DNA of 64,000 nt from Chrysoperla carnea. Taxonomy: Eukaryota; Arthropoda; Insecta; Neuroptera; Chrysopidae. The translations under genes and the position numbers were made by a program. Under the pieces are notes generated by a model. It was not told where the DNA came from, did not search any database, and saw nothing but the letters and a program-made list of their open reading frames with translations. Where the stretch lies: positions 3,841,001 to 3,905,000 of the forward strand of contig NC_058342.1 in the NCBI RefSeq assembly GCF_905475395.1. Direction: 5' to 3'. This document shows positions 56,961 through 64,000 of the stretch, piece after piece (positions within the stretch are counted from its first letter, which is position 1; each line of letters starts with the position of its first letter).

Positions 56961-57110
56961 TATGTAAGACGATGTAATGTAAGGTTTTATTTAATAAAAA
57001 TCTTATAAATATTTTTATGTATTTATTAATGATTAAAATTTACATTAAAAAAAATTTACAGAAAAAAAATTATTATTATGAATCTGAAAAAAAAAAAGTA
57101 TTGGGTGACA

Positions 57111-57818
57111 CTATAGTTCAATAAGTTCATCAAATCCATTCCTATAACGACCAGCATTCATAGAGAAATTTTTCATTATTACAATAAATCCTTTTGGTGA
57201 CCTCCAACAATGTCGACACAAATAATGAAATTTTGGAAAATTCATATCAGAGCCAACATGATCGTAATATGTGTTTTAGACTCATTTCATCCGTTTTGAA
57301 TAACACCAAGCAATTAGCATTGTCCCTTATGTTATGCTTTGGAACACGTGCGTAGCTCTGACATAGGTAGAAAAAATCAATTTTTCGATGACGGTCCATA
57401 CTAAACTATTCTCTAATTCTCTGATGTGAGCTGTCAACATCATCAAAAATTAAAAGACTTTTTTCTCGAGCTTCATTCGGACTAAGAATTTCACTGGTAT
57501 TACTAAATGGAAAATAGCCAACCCCCTCCACCAATTTTAAAGTTTCTTCTAATAATTGATATTTCGGTTGATAAAAAGATTTACTGTACACATAAAGCGT
57601 AAACCGTTTTCATCATAAATTAAATTCAACATAACATTGGTTTTACCACAACCACTAGGGCCACATATTATTGTTCGTAGTGAATCTGAAAATAGAGGAC
57701 CATGATATGTTTGTGTGTCTGTATTTTCTGGTATTAAATTTTCAACACTCAGAGCGGGTTGTTGTTTATGAAAACGCATTTTTAATGTAACTAAGACTAA
57801 AATTTCAACACAACCCAT
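57111..57818 (-). pseudogene. FtsK/HerA-like genome-packaging ATPase, frameshifted (Polinton C)
   Basis: The N-terminal part (57549-57818) carries ICGPSGCGKTNVMLNLIYDE (Walker A). A small deletion near 57595 shifts to the frame of SKSFYQPKYQLLEETLKLVE and KSLLIFDDVDSSHQ (Walker B, about 57450). Further shifts follow towards a C-terminus ending in FDELIEL at 57111. The homologue at 19617-20189 supplies the comparison. The family drives DNA packaging into the capsid. The start may be the ATG of MRFHKQQ (about 57778). With two or more frame changes it is a pseudogene. Confidence 0.85.
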
Positions 57819-57870
57819 TTTATAAACATTTAAATATATGTGAACTTAATTGTTTAAGACATTTAGTAGT

Positions 57871-58594
57871 ATGTCATATCAGAACCAACAACACAAAGGA
57901 AGAGGTATTGTTAACACACTTATAAATAAATTACCGTTTGAGTTACACATACCAACTTATCGATATCGTGGACCTGGAACTAAGCTGACAGAACGATAAA
58001 CCAAAAAACGTATTGGATCAGGCTTGTATGGTACATGATATAGCATATTTAAAACGTAAAGACTTAAAGGAGCGCCATATAGCAGATAAACAATTAACTG
58101 AATCCGCTTGGAAACGTGCCAAATCATCTGATTCAACTATTGGTGAAAAAGCATCTGCTTTATTCGTTACAGGCGCCATGAAGGCAAAAACTTCACTTGG
58201 TATGGGATTAAAAAAGAAAAAGACAAAGAAAACTATAAACTTTACAGCATCAGTGCGAAAGGCACGAAATGCATTGAAAAAATCACAACCAACGGACTTA
58301 AAAGCAACAGTAAAAATTGCAAAAGCAGCCGTGCGAGGTCAACGTGCTAAAGCACCCACACGTGTAATACCAGTTCCAAAGTCTGGTGGTGTACTTCCAT
58401 TAATTCCAACATTCGCAGGACTCTCTGCTTTAGGTGCTTTGGCTGGTGGAGCGTCGGGTATTGCTAAAGCCGTTACAAATTATAAAAGTGCTCGTGATCA
58501 ACTTAATGAGAGTCAAAGACACAACAAAACAATGGAAGCTATAGCAATGGGTAAAGGCTTGTATTTAAGACCATACAACAAAGGCATGGGATAA
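57871..58594 (+). pseudogene. Phospholipase A2-like / basic core (pX-like) protein, frameshifted
   Basis: ATG at 57871. The first frame has PTYRYRGPGTKL (calcium-loop pattern YxGxG) and stops at 57997. A shifted frame continues with LDQACMVHDIAY (the D-x-A-C-x-x-H-D catalytic motif of secreted and parvovirus-type PLA2). Then a lysine-rich stretch (GLKKKKTKKTINFTASVRKA), a hydrophobic glycine/alanine-rich segment GLSALGALAGGASGIA, and an end GLYLRPYNKGMG. This layout matches the Polinton/adintovirus virion proteins that join PLA2 to an adenovirus pX-like DNA-condensing region. The PLA2 would act in membrane passage; the basic part binds DNA. The single frameshift separates the two PLA2 motifs. 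Confidence 0.8.
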
Positions 58595-58701
58595 TATTTA
58601 GCAAAAAACTAATTGAAACGCTACCACGTAGAGCACTTTACGATACGGAGCTACGTGCGTATGCTTAACAATTTAAAATTCCGTATTTTCGTGGTGTTTT
58701 T

Positions 58702-58971
58702 ATGCGTGACACTCTACCCAAAAGACCATATAAATATGTAACAGGAATTATCAACCATGATTTATCTAAAAATAGTGGCACACACTGGACGGCATATAAA
58801 AAGTATAATCGAAATGTTATCTATTCTGATAGTTTTGGAAATTTGAGACCGCCAGCGGAAGTCCTTAAATATTTTAACGGATGTGACATTCAATATAATT
58901 TTGATATGCAACAACAGTTTAATACTCGGATTTGTGGACATCTATGTATACAATTTTTATTAAATAAATAA
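58702..58971 (+). CDS. Adenovirus-type cysteine protease (maturation protease), possibly shortened
   Basis: 89 aa from ATG 58702. GTHWTAYKK (catalytic His), YSDSFGNLRPP (Asp) and the RICGHLCIQFLL end (Cys) occur in the order and spacing of Polinton proteases. The upstream frame stays related (PRRALYDTELRAYA, then a TAA at 58666-58668, then QFKIPYFRGVF), so a nonsense codon probably removes the original N-terminus. All three catalytic residues remain. The protein would cleave virion precursors. It lies between the core-protein and minor-capsid genes. Confidence 0.78.
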   Translation: MRDTLPKRPYKYVTGIINHDLSKNSGTHWTAYKKYNRNVIYSDSFGNLRPPAEVLKYFNGCDIQYNFDMQQQFNTRICGHLCIQFLLNK

Positions 58972-59008
58972 ACCAGCTAGTCTTGTATTCACTTCATTCA
59001 AAATCAAG

Positions 59009-59650
59009 ATGTCATACATGCTTACTTTTACAGGGGATAGCTCTTTTTTAACAACATACTATTCTCCACCAATTGAATTAGATAAAAATGAAAATTATGA
59101 AATGGGTTTAGTAGATTTACAAGCCTACAATTCCATACCTAATAAACACAGCCACAATAACATGTTTTATTACCATGATAAAGTCATAGAAATACCTCCA
59201 GGATCTTATGAAGTTGATGAGGTGACACTACAAATAAATGCTAATACAAATACATTAAAATGTGAAATAAAGTGTACTGCGATAATAAACTGTGAACCAT
59301 CAGATTCTGTTTGTCGCATGTTGGGATTTAATAAACGAAAACTACATGCTAATAAAAGACATGAAAGTGACAATACAGTTAATATTTTACCTGTAGAAAC
59401 AATTTATGTTCAATGTAATATTACAAATGGATCGTATCATATCAACGAAATCAGTCACACATTGTTTCATTTTTCACCAAATCTACCACCAGGCTATAAA
59501 ATTGTGATACATCCTATGAATGTTATTTATTTACCAATCAACTGTCAAACTATAAGCAACATTACGCTCATGTTAGTGGACCAAACTGGTAAATTAGTTA
59601 ACTTTCGAGGTGAAAACATTACAATTGGATTACACTTGAAAAAGATATAA
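59009..59650 (+). CDS. Minor capsid protein (penton-like)
   Basis: 213 aa, complete. It begins MSYMLTFTGDSSFLTTYYSP and has YEMGLVDLQAYNSIPN, IPPGSYEVDEV, MLGFNKR, NVIYLPINCQTISN and a terminal DQTGKLVNF, GENITIGLHLKK block. This beta-rich pattern and gene position (directly before the major capsid gene) fit the single-jelly-roll minor capsid protein of Polintons, which forms the vertices. The frame is intact. The stop overlaps the ATG of the next small gene (TAATG). Confidence 0.85.
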   Translation: MSYMLTFTGDSSFLTTYYSPPIELDKNENYEMGLVDLQAYNSIPNKHSHNNMFYYHDKVIEIPPGSYEVDEVTLQINANTNTLKCEIKCTAIINCEPSDSVCRMLGFNKRKLHANKRHESDNTVNILPVETIYVQCNITNGSYHINEISHTLFHFSPNLPPGYKIVIHPMNVIYLPINCQTISNITLMLVDQTGKLVNFRGENITIGLHLKKI

Positions 59651-59829
59651 TGGGTTTTGTATTTAATCATCCTACACGTTATGCCGGAGGCATTGTTTCT
59701 ACAAACCGTCCGATAAAACAACCTCAATCGAGCAACAATAGAATAAAAAATCACAAACAGTTATCATACGAAAATAGAAAATTTCTTCAATCAATTGGCT
59801 TAAAACTAAAACGGCCAATTGTTGGGTAA
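59650..59829 (+). CDS. Small conserved Polinton protein between the capsid genes
   Basis: 59 aa, MGFVFNHPTRYAGG at the start, basic middle, and ENRKFLQSIGLKLKRPIVG at the end. Its ATG overlaps the preceding stop by one base (TAATG), which suggests coupled expression. The basic composition and place within the virion cluster suggest a minor virion component; this is inference. Confidence 0.6.
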   Translation: MGFVFNHPTRYAGGIVSTNRPIKQPQSSNNRIKNHKQLSYENRKFLQSIGLKLKRPIVG

Positions 59830-59907
59830 AATTTAGTTGTTGGCTTAAAATAAAGAAATCAGTTATACGAATAAAATTCAATTGTATTAAGAAGAAGAAG
59901 AAGAAGA

Positions 59908-60855
59908 ATGGCAGAAATATTAGAAGTGACCAATGTACCTGAGTACGATAATGTTATTACAGGACTAGAGTATCACAACCACCAAGCTTACAATTCATCG
60001 AAATTTGAATCAAGCGATGAGAGTAGAGTTTGCATTCAATCACAAGACTTGTACACATTATAAAGTGAAAGTGTTTTAAATATCGAAGGTCAAGTGACTG
60101 ATGATGATGCTACAAATGCAGCCAGCTTCATATCGAATGCTTTATCATTTATGTTTCATGAAATTCGTTATGAAATTGGTGGTAAGGTAATTGATGTGAT
60201 TAATAACGTAGGCATCGTTAGCACTATAAAAAACTATCTATCCCTAAATGCTGCTGGTTACTTCAATGTTCGTATTCCATTGAAAATGTATATGGGTTTT
60301 TTTGAAGATTATCCTAAAATTCTCGTAAACATGAAACAAGAAATCGTTATTGTTCGTGAACTACCATTAACTGATAGACATATGTGGAGTGTTAAAACTA
60401 GTGTAGAATGTCCTAACTACGCTGTTATCTGTTTCCAAACAAATCGTGACCGCAACATTTTAAAAGATGCCAGCCAGTTTGACCATTGTAACATAACAAA
60501 TTTGAAAGTCTATTTAAATGGTGAAGCCTACCCATATGTGAATTTGAATCTAAGTTACACAAAAAATCATACAGCGTTACTGTATGAAATGTATTGTAAT
60601 TTTCAAAAATCGTACTATAGACGCTCTATAACAGAACCATTGCTAGATAAAGAAACGTTTATAAATAAATCACCTGTATTTGTCATTGACTGTTCTAAGC
60701 ACCCAGAGTCACTTAAATCTACAACAGTGGACTTGCGCGTTGAGTTTGAAGCTAGTGTTAATTTCCCAGCTAAAACGCGAGCGTATTGTATAGTGTTCCA
60801 TGATCGATTATTTAAATACAATCCACTTACGAATATTGTGAATAGAGTAGTTTAA
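59908..60855 (+). pseudogene. Major capsid protein (double jelly-roll type), with nonsense codon
   Basis: The ATG at 59908 gives MAEILEVTNVPEYDNVITGL, and the frame continues through VCIQSQDLYTL to a TAA at 60061-60063, then goes on in the same frame (SESVLNIEGQVTDDD) to 60855. Recognisable parts are FMFHEIRYEIGGKVID, NVGIVSTIKNYLSLN, GFFEDYPKILVNMKQEIVIV, VKTSVECPNYAVICFQ, and the end FHDRLFKYNPL. These identify the Polinton/adintovirus hexon-like capsid protein that builds the shell. Total length is 315 codons plus the stop. The step from NYLSLN to GYFNVRIPLK looks short against the family, so an internal deletion is possible. The gene is disabled by one codon. Confidence 0.85.
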
Positions 60856-60856
60856 A

Positions 60857-61306
60857 ATGGCGTACATAGTGGACGTACAGGGTTTCAAAGTAAACAATGA
60901 ATTCATCGTTAAAGAACTTAGTTTTGTGGATACAAATGGTAGCCACTTTGGACATTATGTATTCAAACCGCCATTTCCACTTAACACATTAAGTGATTCG
61001 GATAAGAAACAAGCAATTTGGCTCTCAAATAATTACCATGGCTTATACTAGAATCAAGGAGCCACCGATTATTGCGAGTTATCAACCATTTTAACACACA
61101 TTGCTAATCATAATGTTATATACCGCAAAGGTGAAGAAAAGAAAATTTGGATTAAAAAATTAATTCGAAATTCAACAAGGGCAGTCCACATTGAAAATTT
61201 GGATGGTGAAAAACCACTCCATAAGAATGACAGTGTATCAAAAGCTCTATGCATCTATCAACATAAACATTGTACCACAAATATTATTATTGTATTTATT
61301 ACATAA
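60857..61306 (+). pseudogene. Polinton-associated VDVQGF-family protein, with nonsense codon
   Basis: ATG at 60857, 1 bp after the capsid stop. The frame reads AYIVDVQGFKVNNEFIVKEL, FKPPFPL, NNYHGLY, then TAG at 61049-61051 where the family has tryptophan. It then continues open (NQGATDYCELSTIL, YRKGEEKKIWIKKLI, SKALCIYQHKHC) to TAA at 61304, 150 codons in all. A TGG-to-TAG change is the simplest cause. The C-terminal Cys/His cluster suggests metal binding. It is the longest frame of the family in this window. Function unknown. Confidence 0.75.
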
Positions 61307-61595
61307 TTTTTTTAATAGATCTTTATACGGAGGTGCTTGTTGATTATTATAACAATAAATAATATTAAAAAAATAAAATGATTGTCTTTATTCATATTTT
61401 GTATTTTGTTTTAATCTAAAATTGTAATTTTTTTAAAATAAAAAATTTTTTTATCTAATCTGTAGTACAAGTTGATTTATTATTATTCCTTATAAAGAGC
61501 ATATTATATGGGTTGATTGATGATGCTTGTTAGGTTATTAAGCGCTGTTTATCAACTGTAAAGATCGTTTAATTTACAAGCATTCATGTGATAAC
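61307..61595 (+). promoter_or_regulatory. Intergenic region with TATA box of the DUF8207-like gene
   Basis: AT-rich 3' flank, then CCTTATAAAGAGC with TATA at 61491, 105 bp before the ATG. The block from 61395 on is closely similar to 21540-21735. Confidence 0.65.
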
Positions 61596-62561
61596 ATGCT
61601 TCAGACAACGAAACAGCTAGCTAAGTTGAGAGATATTATACAGAAAAAGTATAACGAACTCAAAGCTGCGACCATTTCATTAGAAAAAACATTTAAGCCC
61701 ATCACTGACCCGTTGAATCAGGTAATAGAAAAACAAGAGACCAAAAATGATTATAATCGAATTAATATAAAACGCAAGATGGAAGATGATACCTTAGAAG
61801 ACAATAAAGATGAACTATTAAATTATACACCAATGAAGGCTCGAAAATTATTTGAAGATACTCATGTAGTGACAAAACAAAAAAATCTATCAGACACCTA
61901 CGAGGATGAGGCATTACACACTCCTGATGTTGTATTTAGGGAGATTTTAAAATCTCCAGAGAATAATCATCATGCACTTCAACATTTTACAAAGACTTAT
62001 GGAGATGTGGCCGGTAAATACATTTATTTTATATTATCGAATAAAGATGATAAGCTGATCGATAATATTTACGGAGAACGTTATGATAATGCTGCTGATA
62101 GATTATATGTAGGTAATTCAGTTGTTCACATTTCGCATAACGATATAAAAGTCAACGATAAATGGTACAACGGAACATCAGGTTTATATGAGCTTTTAGT
62201 AAAACAGATACCAAAAAATTATTCAGAGCAAGACATGCATAACTATTCAGAAATTGTAACATCAACAAACGCTAATAGACGGAATTATGACTCTCAGGGT
62301 CAAATTCAAGGAACTAGAAGTTTAAAGTATAAAAATATCATTAAGAAACATCTATACGCATCGGCTCCTGCTTCTGGTAGCGGTCTAACATTATCACAAG
62401 TAACTAATAATCCCATAGATTATGTGTACTGGAATACAATCGACCAACTTTGTGGTAGATTACGGCTGTTATACGCATCACGTGACGCGGGGAATTTCAG
62501 CCATCAAAATGAAATCAATAGTTTGATACAAGAGTTAAAAGAGGAAAATATAATATACTGA
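61596..62561 (+). CDS. DUF8207-like Polinton protein (Polinton C copy)
   Basis: 321 aa, complete, with the same domain order as the copy at 21736-22710: coiled coil (KQLAKLRDIIQKKYNEL), charged linker, central domain with NGTSGLYELLVKQIP, and C-terminal DYVYWNTIDQLCGRLRLL plus EINSLIQELKEENII. It lacks four residues near position 30 and has one extra lysine in the linker. It follows the capsid and VDVQGF genes on the same strand, which supports a virion-associated or late function, though this is inferred. Confidence 0.8.
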   Translation: MLQTTKQLAKLRDIIQKKYNELKAATISLEKTFKPITDPLNQVIEKQETKNDYNRINIKRKMEDDTLEDNKDELLNYTPMKARKLFEDTHVVTKQKNLSDTYEDEALHTPDVVFREILKSPENNHHALQHFTKTYGDVAGKYIYFILSNKDDKLIDNIYGERYDNAADRLYVGNSVVHISHNDIKVNDKWYNGTSGLYELLVKQIPKNYSEQDMHNYSEIVTSTNANRRNYDSQGQIQGTRSLKYKNIIKKHLYASAPASGSGLTLSQVTNNPIDYVYWNTIDQLCGRLRLLYASRDAGNFSHQNEINSLIQELKEENIIY

Positions 62562-62564
62562 AAA

Positions 62565-62600
62565 ACCAGACCTGTTTCTAAACAGACCAGTATTAAACCG
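62565..62600. repeat. Polinton C minisatellite, left piece
   Basis: CAGACCTGTTTCTAAACAG and AGTATTAAACCG units right after the stop of the DUF8207-like gene, cut by the solo LTR. Confidence 0.8.
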
Positions 62601-63547
62601 TGAAGCAAAATAAAAAAGAAAGAAAAGTAAAGTAACCCTTGAGGGGTTACGAGAAATGAGAATATCAAAATTATATTAACAAGTTACGAGTTAAGAAATG
62701 ATTACGAGTACGAGTTAAAAAGTGTGCTAAGGGTCCACCCATACAGTTTTCGGGGATAATTGTACTTTTAGAGCCACCCTGATATTTAAAACCGACAGGT
62801 CCAGAGGATAAGATCAGAACTGGAAGGAATGTTTAGTGTTCAAAGTAAAGGCTTCATACTTTACTTTCCAAAAATTACCGCGTAGATTTAAATCATACAT
62901 CTACAAAACAAAAGGTACAAGAGGAAAATTTAAATATAACATCAAGATAATTATAACTTGAAAAGTATTTTATGTAACCATAATCAATTACAAAATCTAT
63001 AAAGTATACAAATTAATATAAAGTATACATTTTTCACATGTAGCGTATTTACTACAAAAACTTATAAAATCTACAAAATTTTACACATTGCGTGTTTATT
63101 GAATAACAAAATACAATTTTAAGCCATTTAAATGTAGAAACATTAAATAAATTTATATTAAATGTTTAAAAGGATGCATAGCATAATAAATTATAACATT
63201 TCAAAGTTTAACCCCAAAAACCCAAAAATTAGAATAAATTAAACATACCAGATCATTTTTATAAAAATACCTCCTCTTGTTCACATATTGTTTGAAAATA
63301 TATCACGTGCAAATAATTAGATAAGATTATATATTGAATATAAGATCCATTTTTGTTAATATTTTAAGTTTAATCCATCTTGTCCGAGATCCCAAATCGA
63401 AGAGAGCTCATAATCAATACTCAAACAAATAGGTTAGTAAATTCCTCCGCGCACCAATCAACTGCGCATAAGAAAAGAGATCTATGAATTTATGTAATAT
63501 CTTGTGTTCGTAATTTATGTACACTAACTGACATAAATTACGGAACA
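62601..63547 (-). repeat. Solo LTR of the LTR retrotransposon 2 family
   Basis: 947 bp in inverse orientation: it starts TGAAGCAAAATAAAAAAG and ends ACATAAATTACGGAACA, the complement of the LTR ends at 39592 and 40523. It is flanked by 4-bp duplications ACCG (62597-62600 and 63548-63551). It is clearly diverged from the LTRs of element 2, so it is an older insertion reduced by LTR-LTR recombination. Confidence 0.92.
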
Positions 63548-63915
63548 ACCGGTCAAAACCAGTATTAAACAGACCTGTTTCTTAACAGACCAGTATTAAA
63601 CAGATCAAAACCAGTATTAAGCAGGCCAAAACCAGTATTAAACAGGCCTGTTTCTAAATAGACCAGTATTAAACAGGTCAAAACCAGTATTAAACAGACC
63701 TGTTTCTAAACAGACCAGTGTTAAACAGGACAAAACCAGTATTAAACAGACCTGTTTCTAAACAGACCAGTATTAAACAGGTCAAAACCAGTATTAAACA
63801 GACCTGTTTCTAAACAGTCCAGTATTAAAACAGGTCAAAACCAGTATTAAACAGACCTGTTTAGATACAGACCAGTATTAAACCGAGCTGTTTCTAAACA
63901 GACCTGTTTAGATTT
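63548..63915. repeat. Polinton C minisatellite, right piece
   Basis: About 17 units of the 21-bp family (AAAACCAGTATTAAACAGACC, TGTTTCTAAACAGACCAG) continuing the array cut at 62600. Confidence 0.9.
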
Positions 63916-63970
63916 TATATTTATTATAAGTTATTATTAAAATTACATTATTAGCCATTGAGAACTCAAT

Positions 63971-64000
63971 ATGAACGGTATAGATAAATTTGGACGTCCT
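63971..64000 (+). CDS. Start of a further Polinton gene, cut by the window edge
   Basis: ATG at 63971 followed by ten open codons (MNGIDKFGRP). The preceding AT-rich leader and the conserved-looking start suggest a real gene, but only the first codons are visible. Confidence 0.35.
   Translation, partial: MNGIDKFGRP

Larger units (their letters stand above)
56215..64000 (+). mobile_element. Polinton/Maverick C (partial, runs off the right edge)
   Basis: It begins AGTAGTATAGTCATAGGG, with the same TIR organisation as A and B (GC-rich CRE/CCAAT block 56230-56515, subterminal repeats to about 56960). It carries ATPase (minus), then on the plus strand PLA2/core protein, protease, minor capsid, a small conserved protein, major capsid, VDVQGF protein, DUF8207-like protein, minisatellite, and the start of another gene. 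The polB and right TIR are not in view. Several genes carry single disabling changes. Confidence 0.9.

Noticed and set aside
60094..60855. Capsid gene starting at the ATG in VTDDD-equivalent position
   Set aside because: The family N-terminus is readable upstream from 59908 in the same frame across one stop, so the later start is a product of the nonsense codon.

Overview
The window is AT-rich eukaryotic DNA, almost certainly from an arthropod and probably an insect. It has short GTAAGT...CAG introns of about 54-66 bp, TATA plus TCAGT initiator promoters, and many transposon relics. I cannot name the species, and I see no ordinary host gene that I can support.

The window is dominated by nested mobile elements whose borders are fixed by target-site duplications (TSDs). 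A Gypsy-type LTR retrotransposon on the minus strand (10265-49400, TSD GTAAG) is the outermost layer. Its gag-pol gene is split by a Polinton/Maverick (10966-35849, TSD TTTATA). The polB of that Polinton is split by a second Polinton of the same family (16309-30082, TSD GATAAT). The 5' LTR of the Gypsy element is split by another LTR element (39592-49281, TSD CTAT), which holds a perfect 3.75-kb palindrome (44531-48280). A third Polinton starts at 56215 and runs off the right edge; a solo LTR (62601-63547, TSD ACCG) sits in its minisatellite.

Layout: 1-10260 holds decayed fragments. These are two copies of a Polinton gene family ('VDxQGF'), an ankyrin-like scrap, tRNA-like sequences, BEL/Pao and LINE reverse-transcriptase relics, and fold-back repeats. 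10265-49400 is the nested block. 49401-56214 is mostly relics (a gag/ORF1-like fragment and a Gypsy RT relic) plus featureless AT-rich DNA. 56215-64000 is the third Polinton.

The Polintons are virus-like: protein-primed DNA polymerase, packaging ATPase, adenovirus-type protease, phospholipase A2/basic core protein, minor and major capsid proteins, and several unassigned conserved proteins. No copy in view is complete. The inner one keeps an intact four-exon polB of 1234 aa but has lost its capsid genes. The outer one keeps polB open apart from the insertion. The third keeps the virion genes, but several carry nonsense codons or frameshifts. The integrase survives only as chromodomain-like scraps in the two elements whose ends are visible. 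The TIRs are 1.4-1.8 kb long and carry repeated CRE (TGACGTCA) plus paired CCAAT modules in a GC-rich outer block, then AT-rich subterminal repeats with CACGTG and TTCAAAC/GTTTGAA hairpins.
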